Below, in pieces: positions 35,201-43,885 of a stretch of DNA of 64,000 nucleotides. Every line of letters begins with the position of its first letter. Within the stretch, counting starts at the first letter, position 1. The position numbers were made by a program, and so were the translations under genes. The notes beneath the pieces are model-generated. The model was not told the DNA's origin. It saw only the letters and a list, made by a program, of their open reading frames with translations, and ran no database searches. Origin of the DNA: Ravibacter sp964559125 (GTDB lineage: Bacteria; Bacteroidota; Bacteroidia; Cytophagales; Spirosomataceae); NCBI GenBank assembly GCA_964559125.1, contig CAZLGW010000018.1:51627-115626 (forward strand). Reading direction: 5' to 3'.

Positions 35201-36604
35201 TCATTCTTTTGGGGCGGACAAAATTTCTTTAATGTCCATTATCAGTTTGTTGGCGAGGTTATTAGCGGTAGAGATCATGTCTGCTTCGGAATAGATACGG
35301 ATAATCGGCTCCGTATTCGATTTCCTCAGATGGACCCAATCTTTGTCAAAGTCTATTCTTACTCCGTCGACGGTATTGACAGGTTGCTTGGCATACTTCC
35401 TGACAATGGCTGCCAATACCTGGTCAACATCTATTTCAGGGGTAAGTTCAATTTTATTTTTTGAAATATAGTAATTAGGATAGGTACTTCTGAGTGCGTT
35501 GACGGATTTTCCGAACCTGGCCAGGTGACTCAGGAACAGGGCGATCCCCACCAGGGCATCTCTCCCGTAGTGAAGCGCCGGATAAATAACCCCCCCGTTT
35601 CCTTCTCCTCCTATGACCGCATAGTGCTCCTTCATAGCCTCTACCACGTTCACTTCTCCTACCGCGGAGGCATAATAAGACCACCCTGCCTTTTGGGTAA
35701 TATCGCGGAGAGCGCCTGTAGAGGAGAGGTTGGAGACCGTATTGCCGGGTGTATGCTTCAACACATAGTCGGCTACGGCAACAAGGGTGTATTCCTCGCC
35801 GAAAGCAGTACCGTCTTCCCCGATGAGGGCTAGCCGGTCTACGTCCGGATCTACGACGATGCCCAGGTGGTAGTTCCCGGATTCAATGGTTTTGGAAATT
35901 TCATGAAGATGCTCGGGCAAAGGCTCCGGGTTGTGGGCGAAATGACCGGTGGGATCACAATTTATTTTTGTAATATTTTCGGGCGCTACGCCGAGCGCTT
36001 CGAGCAGCCTGGGCACCGCGATTCCGCCCGTGGAGTTGACGGCGTCTACGGCAATACGGAAATCGGCGTTCCTGATGGCTTCCGTGTCGACGAGTTCCAG
36101 TGCCAGGATCTGCTCAATATGCTTGTCCAGCGCAGTATCGTCGGTGGTATAGGAACCTATTTTTTTGACTTCCGCGAAATTGAAGTTTTCGCTTTCGGCA
36201 AAATCCAGCACTTTTTCACCATCCAGGGCAGAAAGGAATTCACCTTTGCTGTTTAATAGCTTGAGGGCATTCCATTGGATAGGATTATGACTGGCAGTGA
36301 GAATGATCCCTCCTGCCGCGTCGGAATTTTCTACCGCAAGCTCTACGGTAGGAGTAGTGGAAAGTCCAAGGTCCGTCACATTAAGCCCGAGACCCTGAAG
36401 CGTGCCGGCTACGATATGGGTGAGCATCGAACCTGAAAGCCTTGCGTCGCGGCCTATGATAACGGTAGGGTTTTCCGGGTTCTGTTCAAGTACCCACATG
36501 CCGTATGCGGCAGCGTATTTTACAATATCGACCGGGGTAAGGCTATTGCCGGGAGCTCCGCCAATTGTACCCCGGATACCGGAGATGGATTTAATAAGAG
36601 ACAC
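35201..36604 (-). CDS. glmM: Phosphoglucosamine mutase
   Basis: A 467-residue alpha-D-phosphohexomutase. The active-site serine is Ser105 in LTASHNP, the metal loop is DPDVDRLALIGEDG, and the sugar-binding loop is GGEGNGGVIYP. The N-terminus SGIRGTIGG is as in GlmM, which makes glucosamine-1-phosphate for peptidoglycan and LPS. The C-terminal phosphate-binding loop reads RKSNTEPIIRIYSE. A phosphomannomutase function cannot be fully excluded without a tree, but the order and motif set favour GlmM. First gene of a two-gene operon with cysteine desulfurase. Confidence 0.9.
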   Translation of the reverse strand: MSLIKSISGIRGTIGGAPGNSLTPVDIVKYAAAYGMWVLEQNPENPTVIIGRDARLSGSMLTHIVAGTLQGLGLNVTDLGLSTTPTVELAVENSDAAGGIILTASHNPIQWNALKLLNSKGEFLSALDGEKVLDFAESENFNFAEVKKIGSYTTDDTALDKHIEQILALELVDTEAIRNADFRIAVDAVNSTGGIAVPRLLEALGVAPENITKINCDPTGHFAHNPEPLPEHLHEISKTIESGNYHLGIVVDPDVDRLALIGEDGTAFGEEYTLVAVADYVLKHTPGNTVSNLSSTGALRDITQKAGWSYYASAVGEVNVVEAMKEHYAVIGGEGNGGVIYPALHYGRDALVGIALFLSHLARFGKSVNALRSTYPNYYISKNKIELTPEIDVDQVLAAIVRKYAKQPVNTVDGVRIDFDKDWVHLRKSNTEPIIRIYSEADMISTANNLANKLIMDIKEILSAPKE

Positions 36605-36649
36605 TTTAAAATTTAATTATTATAAATGGTACGGAATAACACTGCTAAG

Positions 36650-37402
36650 TTAAGTCAGAGGCTGCTCTTCCCTTATTTCTTCCAGCTTTTCAAAAGCCGG
36701 CTTCATCCAGTCGACAGGGAGCTTCTGAACGGCATTTTTCAATATGGCTCCCCACTGCTTCCCGATGTAATCGACGTCTTCTTTTTCAAAACGGTGCTCT
36801 ACCATGCGGAACGTATTTTTCTTATACAGTACTGTATCGATCGGGTAGTCGACATCGTTGCAGCTGACCCGCGTCGAGTCGAATGAAAGCAACCCGATCT
36901 TAAGGGCCTCCGTCATAGGGGTGTCATACACAAGACTTCTGTACAAAAGCGGCTTCCCGTATCCTGAGTTACCAATGATGATAAACGGCGATCCCTGTCC
37001 TACTTCTACCCAATTCCCCTCGGGGTAGAGCAGAAAGAGCTTGTGCTCATCGTCTTTTTCAAGCTGTCCTCCTATAATAGCGTGTAGATTGAAGCTCAAC
37101 CCGGATTGTTTGAGAGACTGAAGATCTTCTTCGGCCACCCGGCGCACCTGCCGCCCTAATGCGTTGACCGCTTTATACATTTTGTCGAAACTGGCATCGT
37201 TCTCTTCAATAGCGTCTTTGAAGTATGCAATAGCCTTGTCTCTCACCGACCTCAGACCCGACGTCATGATAAACATGGAATGGTGCTCCAACTGGTGTAC
37301 GGACAGCTTTTTATTGGAAGATACTTCGGTACCGGAGGTAAGCCGTGTATCTGCAATAGCAACTAGTCCGGATGCGAGCTTGATGCCCAGGCAATAGGTC
37401 AT
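36650..37402 (-). CDS. Anbu, proteasome-like peptidase subunit
   Basis: A 250-residue protein of the Anbu (ancestral beta subunit) branch of the proteasome/HslV family. After Met removal the N-terminal Thr of TYCLGIKLASGLVAIADTRL would be the nucleophile, with the Asp in ADTRL and the Lys in SSNKKLSV as further active-site residues. Anbu proteins form open ring or helical assemblies. It lies 66 bases downstream of an alpha-E gene, which is the classical Anbu neighbour. The circularly permuted ATP-grasp and transglutaminase genes that usually complete this cluster are not in the window. Confidence 0.9.
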   Translation of the reverse strand: MTYCLGIKLASGLVAIADTRLTSGTEVSSNKKLSVHQLEHHSMFIMTSGLRSVRDKAIAYFKDAIEENDASFDKMYKAVNALGRQVRRVAEEDLQSLKQSGLSFNLHAIIGGQLEKDDEHKLFLLYPEGNWVEVGQGSPFIIIGNSGYGKPLLYRSLVYDTPMTEALKIGLLSFDSTRVSCNDVDYPIDTVLYKKNTFRMVEHRFEKEDVDYIGKQWGAILKNAVQKLPVDWMKPAFEKLEEIREEQPLT

Positions 37403-37468
37403 ACTTAAAAGCGAGATTTACGGAAGTAGAACTCTGCCGCGAATTTAGCAAATTCTTTGATGGACTTA

Positions 37469-38464
37469 CTATGCCTGCTGGGATTGTATCTGGCTGCCCA
37501 ATAGCTGCTCCTGGGTGGGTTTAAGACCGAAATAGGTGTCAAATATGGCGTTATCTACTTCGTTGTTGCGGGTTTGGAACCGGTCTAAATAGTGGTGAAG
37601 GCTGTTTTTGAAGATTTCCTCCTCACTGCTGTACTCGATATCACTTCTTAGTTTGCTGAGCGTTTTTTCTGCGATATTGGTGGCCCCCATTGCAGGAGCA
37701 CTGCCGGCTATGGCATAAAGGGAGGTTTCAGCCTGCAGGAGTGAATATACAATGGAGCGTGGGAAATGCCTGTCCAGGATCAGGAACAAAGTTATATTCG
37801 AACGGTTGAGCGCTTTGTGTGTCTGGCGGAACATATTGTAGGCGCTTACCGATTTCAGGACAGCCGAGCTGATCATGAGCTCAAGAGTATAGTTGGCGTT
37901 TACATAGTCCTGCACAAGAGTAAAATATTTCACATCCAGGAACCTGGAGCTTTTGTCGGCCCGCTCAAGAAACCTGCCCAGTCTGCCGAAATGCCAGGCT
38001 TCGTTGCGCGTAAAAGTAGAGTCCATGATCCCGTGATACAGCAGACAGCTGTTTTTAATGTCGTCAAAAAAATCCTGCATCTTATCGGGAGGGGCGGGAG
38101 TTTGGGAAAGATGCTGAAGTTTCAGGTGCAGGGAATTAATGCTTTCCCACATCTCACGGCTGATGGTTTCACGGATGGTCCGGGCATTTTCGCGTGCAGC
38201 CAGCAGGCAGCTGACGATAGAATTGGGGTTGCGCTTGTCGAAAGTCATGAAATAGATGACTTTTTCGCGCGTAGGAAAGTCGTAATAATGATAAAAATTA
38301 CTGTGGTCGGCAGTGGCTACGAGAAGCGGATCCCATTGCTCCTCGGTGTTGGGAGGCAGGTCGAGCGCCAGGTTAAAATTGACGGCCACAAACCGCGCAT
38401 AGTTTTCCACCCTCTCCATATAACGATTGGTCCAGTAAATGGAATTGGCAACCCTGCTGAGCAT
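37469..38464 (-). CDS. Alpha-E domain protein (DUF403), Anbu partner
   Basis: A 331-residue all-helical protein that starts MLSRVANSIYWTNRYMERVENYAR, the family signature. Alpha-E proteins are found with a circularly permuted ATP-grasp enzyme and a transglutaminase in predicted peptide-modification systems, and next to Anbu. The C-terminal FKNSLHHYLDRFQTRNNEVDNAI is the usual end region. Here only Anbu accompanies it (66 bases downstream). The function remains a prediction from gene context. Confidence 0.88.
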   Translation of the reverse strand: MLSRVANSIYWTNRYMERVENYARFVAVNFNLALDLPPNTEEQWDPLLVATADHSNFYHYYDFPTREKVIYFMTFDKRNPNSIVSCLLAARENARTIRETISREMWESINSLHLKLQHLSQTPAPPDKMQDFFDDIKNSCLLYHGIMDSTFTRNEAWHFGRLGRFLERADKSSRFLDVKYFTLVQDYVNANYTLELMISSAVLKSVSAYNMFRQTHKALNRSNITLFLILDRHFPRSIVYSLLQAETSLYAIAGSAPAMGATNIAEKTLSKLRSDIEYSSEEEIFKNSLHHYLDRFQTRNNEVDNAIFDTYFGLKPTQEQLLGSQIQSQQA

Positions 38465-38589
38465 GTAATTAAAAGCTTGATGTTAGATTACAGAACTTTC
38501 TGCAAAATAATATTTTATTGATAAAGTCAATGGTCTAAATAGGTTGATGGCAAATAATTTATGGTAAAACCATGAAAAAGGCAATTAAT

Positions 38590-38617
38590 AAAAAACCCGG
38601 CTCTCGGAAAGCCGGGT
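38590..38617 (-). terminator. Rho-independent terminator of the sigma factor operon
   Basis: An ACCCGGCT/AGCCGGGT stem with a 7-nt loop; on the minus strand a run of T follows. It lies 25 bases after the stop codon of the 82-residue gene. Confidence 0.8.
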
Positions 38618-38642
38618 ATACTTAAAATAGTGGTTCTGTAAC

Positions 38643-38891
38643 TTAAACCGTGGAGACGGGCTGTCTCAGGTCTGGCGTCAGGGCTGAATAGGCCATTATA
38701 TTCCGGACTATTTCACCGGAAGGCTGGCAAACGATCAGGTTCATCTGCCTCCGGATTTCCATTGTGTCGATGTAAAAGGACATCAGGTCGTCGCTGGAAA
38801 TCAGCGCTTCGGCAATCTGCTCGTTTTCTTCGTTGGTTGTTTCCGAATAAGCATAACGGACAACATCGTCATAAGTAAAGGTTTTTATCAT
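38643..38891 (-). CDS. Small protein coupled to the ECF sigma factor (82 aa)
   Basis: An 82-residue helical acidic protein (MIKTFTYDDVVRYAYSET, then ENEQIAEALISSDDLMSFY). It lacks membrane segments and a zinc-binding anti-sigma motif (HxxxCxxC). Its start overlaps the 3' end of the sigma factor gene by 23 bases in another frame, and a terminator follows, so the two form one operon. By position it could be a regulator of the sigma factor. The sequence alone does not show this, and I recognise no family. Confidence 0.7.
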   Translation of the reverse strand: MIKTFTYDDVVRYAYSETTNEENEQIAEALISSDDLMSFYIDTMEIRRQMNLIVCQPSGEIVRNIMAYSALTPDLRQPVSTV

Positions 38892-39465
38892 AATATGGGG
38901 TACGTTGGCTGAATTGCTTGCGTAAGTTAATCAGCGCATAACGCATTCTTCCCAAAGCGGTATTGATACTCACTCCCGTAGCATCGGCAATTTCCTGGAA
39001 GCTCATGTCGTTGTAGTGACGCATGATCAGGACTTGCTTCTGTACATCAGGTAAACGTTGGATCATTTCCCTTAACTGTTCGTGAGTTTCCTGACGGATT
39101 TGCAGCGATTCGACCGAATCTTCTGAAAAATCCAATGTATTGAATACACTGCTGCCGTCTTCAAACACTACATTTGGATAGCGTTTATCGCGCCTGAAAT
39201 AATCAATAGCTAGGTTGTGGGCTATTCTGATTATCCACGGTAAGAATTTACCCTCTTCGTTGTACCTGCCTGACTTGATCGTATCGATCGCTTTGATGAA
39301 GGAATCCTGTGTAAGGTCTTCAGCAATATACTGATCTTTAACGATCAGGTAGATAGTAGTGTAAACTCTAGACTTATGGCGATTTACCAGCTTTTCGAAG
39401 GCTTTTTCATTGCCACGGATATACAGAGAAACTAGTTCACTGTCGCTAACTTGGATCTTCTCCAT
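38869..39465 (-). CDS. ECF-type RNA polymerase sigma factor
   Basis: A 198-residue sigma-70 family protein of the ECF group. Region 2 shows FEKLVNRHKSRVYTTIY and YIAEDLTQDSFIKAI; region 4 shows MSFQEIADATGVSINTALGR, a helix-turn-helix that binds the -35 element. There is a longer acidic linker (VFEDGSSVFNTLDFSEDSVES) between the two. It probably directs its own operon, which includes the small overlapping gene. No classical FecR-type anti-sigma gene is near. Confidence 0.93.
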   Translation of the reverse strand: MEKIQVSDSELVSLYIRGNEKAFEKLVNRHKSRVYTTIYLIVKDQYIAEDLTQDSFIKAIDTIKSGRYNEEGKFLPWIIRIAHNLAIDYFRRDKRYPNVVFEDGSSVFNTLDFSEDSVESLQIRQETHEQLREMIQRLPDVQKQVLIMRHYNDMSFQEIADATGVSINTALGRMRYALINLRKQFSQRTPYYDKNLYL

Positions 39466-39821
39466 TGATCTTTCTCGATTTAGTTAACGTAGATCCGTGT
39501 GCCTATATTGTCTGCTGGTTTAAAATTGAAGGAAATAGTTTGCTGTAAGTTTTCGGTCGTATAGTGCCGATTACGTTTCAAAATAAGGGAATGAATGTCG
39601 TATATGCAAAAAAAAATTATTTTATTTTAGGTTTTGTCCCGGAGGTTATAGACAAACGGGGTACTGAAAGGTTTAATGATTCGTTTAAATATTTGTACTT
39701 AACAATTTGATGATGTATACTTAAATATATTTTCTGAACTTCGTTGCGGGCGCCGCCAAAGGCGACATAATAGGGCTTCGGGACTTGCAGTCCCGAAGAG
39801 CACGAATAACCAAAACTTTCC
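39466..39821. other. 356-base intergenic region between the sigma factor and universal stress protein genes
   Basis: AT-rich sequence without a credible gene, holding the promoters of two divergent genes. The first 280 bases show only A/T runs and no clear motif. Near the end (39776-39798) is a perfect hairpin, listed separately. Confidence 0.6.
39776..39798 (+). repeat. 10-bp perfect hairpin upstream of the stress protein gene
   Basis: CTTCGGGACT, TGC loop, AGTCCCGAAG. It lies 23 bases before the ATG of the next gene, has no T-run, and is preceded by a second short GCC-AAA-GGC hairpin. It may be an intergenic repeat or a 5' leader structure that affects translation. Confidence 0.6.
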
Positions 39822-40667
39822 ATGAAAACAATTCTTGTTCCGGTAGATTTTTCCGAAAACTGCCTTTCTGCGCTGAATTCGGCTAAATTGATAGCCCGGA
39901 AGACAAAAGCGAAAATCTATCTCTTACACGTGTATTATCCCTATGTGCCTACCGAGATAAGCGTTCCGGTAAGCATGGGTATTTATAAAGATGTCGAAGA
40001 ATCGCTCAGGAATGATCTGCAGCGTTACCTGGAAGAAGTTCGTGCAGAAGGACTGGAGGCGGAAGCGATCTGGGCGGAAGGTAAGATTTTAACAGCTGTG
40101 ACCGAATATGCAGAGAGTCTTAAGGCAGACCTGGTGGTGATCGGCAGAACAGGGAAGGGAGGTTTCCTGGACAAACTTTTCGGAAGCGTGGCTACCGATA
40201 TTGTGAAGGGGCTTGAATGCGCGCCGGTGCTGACCATTCCGCCGGGAGCCGAGCTGAAGCGCATCGATAAGATGGTGTACGCTACCCGGTTGGAGAATGA
40301 CGAAAACGACGCGATCAGGAAGGTAGCGGCTATCGCCGGCGACCTGGGCGCACGTCTGCAGTTTATGAAGCTGAATTCGCTCATTCAGCCTGATATCCAG
40401 CCTGACCACCAGTTTATCGGGCCCATCAAGGAGGAATTCGGCTTTACCGATGAAGATTTTGTGCTGGTAGACATCGGGCGGCATTCGATAATAGAAGAAA
40501 TTGAAAAACAGGCCCTTCAATTGGAAGCCGATATACTTGTCGTTTCAACAAAAGAAAAAGGCTTTATCGAAGAGTTGCTGGTCGATCCCAGTGTCTCCAA
40601 AAAGCTTGTGCTCAATACCAGCACACCGCTGCTAACCTGCCGGCTGGAAGGTTATTGCTATTCCTAG
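39822..40667 (+). CDS. Universal stress protein with two Usp domains
   Basis: A 281-residue protein with a full N-terminal Usp domain (MKTILVPVDFSENCLSAL; ATP-binding loop VVIGRTGKGGFLDKLFGSVA, near residues 105-125) and a second, degenerate copy (about 150-281; ILVVSTKEKGFIEELLVDPS near its end). Tandem Usp proteins are common in Bacteroidota and are linked with stress survival. The hairpin just upstream could influence expression. It is convergent with the phosphate transporter gene (17 bases). Confidence 0.9.
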   Translation: MKTILVPVDFSENCLSALNSAKLIARKTKAKIYLLHVYYPYVPTEISVPVSMGIYKDVEESLRNDLQRYLEEVRAEGLEAEAIWAEGKILTAVTEYAESLKADLVVIGRTGKGGFLDKLFGSVATDIVKGLECAPVLTIPPGAELKRIDKMVYATRLENDENDAIRKVAAIAGDLGARLQFMKLNSLIQPDIQPDHQFIGPIKEEFGFTDEDFVLVDIGRHSIIEEIEKQALQLEADILVVSTKEKGFIEELLVDPSVSKKLVLNTSTPLLTCRLEGYCYS

Positions 40668-40684
40668 CGAGACTTACTGTAGAA

Positions 40685-42109
40685 TCAGAATATCCACCGG
40701 AAGAAGAAATACAGCGTTCCGGAGAGCGTCATGGAAACGGGCAGGGTCAGTATCCATGCGAGCATGATGTTACGCACGGTATCGGCCTGAAGGTTTTTTA
40801 TGCCCTTATTGGCCACCATGGTTCCTGCTATACCCGAAGAAAGCACATGGGTCGTGCTCACCGGCAATCCTAACCCGGATGAGGCAGCAATCGTACCGGC
40901 GGCTACTATCTCGGCAGATGCTCCCTGGGCGTACGTGAGGTGCTGCTTACCGATCTTTTCACCTATGGTGATAACAATTCTTTTCCAGCCTACCATCGTG
41001 CCGAGGCCAAGCGAAAGCGAAATCATCAGGATGACCCAGTCGGGGGCATAGTCGGTATACCGCCTGATGCCATCGACGTTGTTGAGCTCCTTTTTGAGGC
41101 TGGCGATCTGGTGTTCGGCCAGGTTGGTATTCCCTGTATCTACAATGTTGGTGAGGTTGCGGGAAATCAGCATAAGCGACCGTCGTGCCTTAAGCCTTTC
41201 GCTTTCGGGCAGGTGGTGACCTTCCAGCGGGTGGTCGATCTGGCTGCGTAGCGACGTGATTTCATACCTGGTTTCATTGAATGTTGCGCGGTCGGCGCCT
41301 GAAAGATGTGTGGTATCGAGCCTGCTGATAATGCGCTCTATAGCGGTCAGGTTCCCGTTCAGCTTTTCCGGATCCTTGGAATTATCGAGGGCAAAACGGG
41401 CAGGAACGATACCGATCAGGATAAGCATGACCAGGCCGACGCCCTTCTGCCCGTCGTTGGATCCGTGGAAAAAGCTTACAAGTGTACAGGTAGCGATCAG
41501 GATCCCGCGGATCCAGCCGGGAGGAGGCTGGTTTTTCTTGGGTTCGCTGAAAACAATTTTTCTAAGCGGACGGCTCAGCAGCCTTCTCAGCAGGAACATG
41601 ATGATGATCGCCATCGAGAATCCGAAAAGGGGGGAAACCAGCAGCGAGGAAAAAACCTCAGTCGCTTTGGTCCAGTTTACGCCGACCCCCTTGGTGTTTT
41701 CGGGCATAAACGTAAAAGCCAGCCCGACACCCAGGATAGAGCCGATGAGGGTATGCGAGCTTGAACTCGGCAGACCGAAATACCAGGTGCCCAGGTTCCA
41801 GATGATCGCGCTGAAAAGCAGCGCAAACACCATGGCAATACTATGGTAGACGTTCTGGTCTATGAGAAGCTCTACCGGCAGCAGGTTTACAATTCCCATC
41901 GCCACCGCTATTCCGCCGAAGAGTACCCCGAGGAAGTTACAGATCCCCGACCAGACCACTGCTACGTTAGGTTTCAGTGAGTTGGTATAAATGACGGTGG
42001 CCACTGCGTTGGCAGTATCATGAAATCCGTTAACAAACTCGAATGCGCAGGCGGCAAGAAGACAAAATGCGAGGAGAATGAAGATGTCAGTTTCTAACCC
42101 AAATAACAT
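40685..42109 (-). CDS. PiT-family inorganic phosphate transporter
   Basis: A 474-residue inner-membrane protein of the PiT family (SLC20), which takes up phosphate with protons or sodium. The two inverted signature regions are FVNGFHDTANAVATVI near residue 27 and SFFHGSNDGQKGVGLVM in the middle. A cytosolic loop of about 120 residues (SKDPEKLNGNL to GIRRYTDYA) separates the halves, with helical charged sequence. The C-terminal half repeats the family pattern GLPVSTTHVLSSGIAG. It stands alone; no PhoU-like gene is adjacent. Confidence 0.93.
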   Translation of the reverse strand: MLFGLETDIFILLAFCLLAACAFEFVNGFHDTANAVATVIYTNSLKPNVAVVWSGICNFLGVLFGGIAVAMGIVNLLPVELLIDQNVYHSIAMVFALLFSAIIWNLGTWYFGLPSSSSHTLIGSILGVGLAFTFMPENTKGVGVNWTKATEVFSSLLVSPLFGFSMAIIIMFLLRRLLSRPLRKIVFSEPKKNQPPPGWIRGILIATCTLVSFFHGSNDGQKGVGLVMLILIGIVPARFALDNSKDPEKLNGNLTAIERIISRLDTTHLSGADRATFNETRYEITSLRSQIDHPLEGHHLPESERLKARRSLMLISRNLTNIVDTGNTNLAEHQIASLKKELNNVDGIRRYTDYAPDWVILMISLSLGLGTMVGWKRIVITIGEKIGKQHLTYAQGASAEIVAAGTIAASSGLGLPVSTTHVLSSGIAGTMVANKGIKNLQADTVRNIMLAWILTLPVSMTLSGTLYFFFRWIF

Positions 42110-42190
42110 TGGCGTGTAGGTAGTTTGCGTGCAAAGGTAAATAAACCGGTAGTCTGCAATGTTACCAAATTGTTAAGATGACGACGACAT

Positions 42191-43231
42191 CTACGATTTA
42201 TTGGCGAGTTGTCCGCACGCAGCATCTATATCTTTTCCGCGGCTCCTTCTTACGTTTACGACTACCCCGCGCTGTTCCAGGAACCGGGCAAAATTACTGA
42301 TACGATCTTCTTTCGCATTCAGGAAATCGGCTTCCCGGATCGGGTTGTATTCTATGATATTGACCCTGGCCGGCACTTTCCGGGTAAATTCCAGCAACTC
42401 CCTTGCATCGGTCAGCGAATCGTTGAAGTTATCAAAAATAATGTATTCGAGCGTGATCCGGTTGCCTGTTTTAGTATAAAAATAATTGAGGGCGTCGGCC
42501 AGGCTTTCCAGGGTATTGGTCTCGTTGATAGGCATAATCGTGCTGCGCTTCTCATCATTGGCAGCATGCAACGACAAGGCGAGCCGGAAGCGGACCTCGT
42601 CGTCGGCCAGACGCCTGATCATCTTGGCGATGCCGGCAGTCGAGACGGTGATACGTTTGGGCGACATACCCAGGCCGTCAGGAGAGGTGACCAGGTCGAT
42701 GGATTTTAAGACATTGGCATAGTTGAGAAGAGGCTCTCCCATGCCCATATATACGATGTTGGTGAGCGGCGCCTGGTACAGGAGCCCGGCCTGCCTGGAT
42801 ATTTCCACCACCTGGTCGTAGATCTCGGCGGGGTCGAGGTTGCGCATCCGCTCCATGTACCCGGTTGCGCAGAATTTGCACGAGAGCGAGCATCCTACCT
42901 GGCTGCTTACACAGGCCGTCATCCGCCCGGGAGCAGGAATAAGCACCCCTTCTACGACATTCCCGTCAGACAGCCTGAAGGCCGACTTGACCGTGCCGTC
43001 GCTGCTTTTTTGTGTACTGTCCGTCTCTATCGCGTATATGCCGTAGTTTTCCTCGAGCAGATTCCGGGTTTTAAGCGAAAGATTGGTCATTTCGGCAAAG
43101 CTTCTGGCCGATTTTTTCCAGAGCCATTCTTCGATCTGGGCTGCACGGAACCCCTTCTCGCCGTTGTCAGAGAGCCAGGTTTTGAGCTGGTCGGCGGGTA
43201 ATTTTCGTATGTCGCGTTTTGGGGCGGTCAT
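42191..43231 (-). CDS. rlmN: Dual-specificity rRNA/tRNA adenine-C2 methyltransferase RlmN
   Basis: A 346-residue radical SAM enzyme that methylates A2503 of 23S rRNA and A37 of some tRNAs. The cluster motif is CSLSCKFC (Cys114, 118, 121), and the C-terminal cysteine that forms the protein-RNA intermediate is Cys339 in DAACGQLA. Typical blocks MGMGEPLLNY and LALSLHAANDEKRS are present. Cfr-like resistance enzymes look similar, but length and sequence here are those of RlmN. Confidence 0.96.
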   Translation of the reverse strand: MTAPKRDIRKLPADQLKTWLSDNGEKGFRAAQIEEWLWKKSARSFAEMTNLSLKTRNLLEENYGIYAIETDSTQKSSDGTVKSAFRLSDGNVVEGVLIPAPGRMTACVSSQVGCSLSCKFCATGYMERMRNLDPAEIYDQVVEISRQAGLLYQAPLTNIVYMGMGEPLLNYANVLKSIDLVTSPDGLGMSPKRITVSTAGIAKMIRRLADDEVRFRLALSLHAANDEKRSTIMPINETNTLESLADALNYFYTKTGNRITLEYIIFDNFNDSLTDARELLEFTRKVPARVNIIEYNPIREADFLNAKEDRISNFARFLEQRGVVVNVRRSRGKDIDAACGQLANKS

Positions 43232-43273
43232 ATTATTTTGTGGTATCCCGTACGGATTATTTTGTGGTATCTG

Positions 43274-43301
43274 GTACAGACGCAGGGCACTGCGTTTCTA
43301 C
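43274..43301. repeat. 28-nt imperfect palindrome overlapping the cvpA stop (REP-like family A, copy 2)
   Basis: Two 14-nt half-sites, GTACAGACGCAGGG and the reverse complement of GTAGAAACGCAGTG, with two mismatches and one G-T pair. The TAG stop of cvpA is formed by bases 2-4 of one arm. Same length and layout as the copies at 19449 and 43858. Confidence 0.65.
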
Positions 43302-43837
43302 TGCGCCTCCAAAAGATATTCTTTTTTCCATTCTTTAATTAAACGGTGGCTTGCCGGCAGGAGTTCCACAGCTTTGGCTACCACGACCGGGGCCACCGGA
43401 ACGATCATCGGGTAAAGATACGTATCGTCGGTCCGGTGCGCCGGTATTTTTATTCCCAGGGAAGTCAGGAGCCAGAAAACTATGCTTACCCCAAAAACCC
43501 AGGTGAAAACCCCTACTGCTGCTCCTGCCAGGCTGTCGGTCATGCCCAGCAGCGTCATCCTGAGTGATTTCCTCAGCCAGTAGCCAAACTGGTTGATCAG
43601 GAAAACGGTCGGGAAGAAAATAACTGCAAATCCGAGGAATGGCAGTGCCCGTTTTACAAGCTGGGCCGAAGTATAGGGTTCCAGCAGCTCCATACCCAGT
43701 CCCAGGAATTTAAAGCCCAGCACTATGGCTGCGATAAAGGCGCCTATGCCTATAATTTCTATGAGAAGCCCTTTTTTGTACCCGTTTACAGCCCCCCAAA
43801 GCAGCGGGACCAGGATCAGGATGTCGAGCAGCTTCAT
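43298..43837 (-). CDS. CvpA family membrane protein
   Basis: A 179-residue protein with four predicted helices, beginning LDILILVPLLWGAVNGYKKG and continuing GIGAFIAAIVLGF, the start pattern of the CvpA (colicin V production) family. Function in the cell is unclear beyond links to envelope integrity in proteobacteria. It ends inside a 28-nt palindromic repeat and follows yqeY, 45 bases away on the same strand. Confidence 0.88.
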   Translation of the reverse strand: MKLLDILILVPLLWGAVNGYKKGLLIEIIGIGAFIAAIVLGFKFLGLGMELLEPYTSAQLVKRALPFLGFAVIFFPTVFLINQFGYWLRKSLRMTLLGMTDSLAGAAVGVFTWVFGVSIVFWLLTSLGIKIPAHRTDDTYLYPMIVPVAPVVVAKAVELLPASHRLIKEWKKEYLLEAQ

Positions 43838-43857
43838 TTGATTTTTTGCTGGGTAAT

Positions 43858-43885
43858 GTGGAGACGCACGGCCGTGCGTCTTTAC
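43858..43885. repeat. 28-nt palindrome overlapping the yqeY stop (REP-like family A, copy 3)
   Basis: An 18-bp perfect core (GACGCACGG and its complement, 43863-43880) is extended by A-T, two G-T, T-A and G-C pairs. The TAA stop of yqeY (43882-43884) lies in its outer arm. Confidence 0.75.

Noticed and set aside
43232..43271. Direct repeat ATTATTTTGTGGTATC as a regulatory site
   Set aside because: Two short copies just upstream of rlmN; without more copies or a known binder I cannot support a function.
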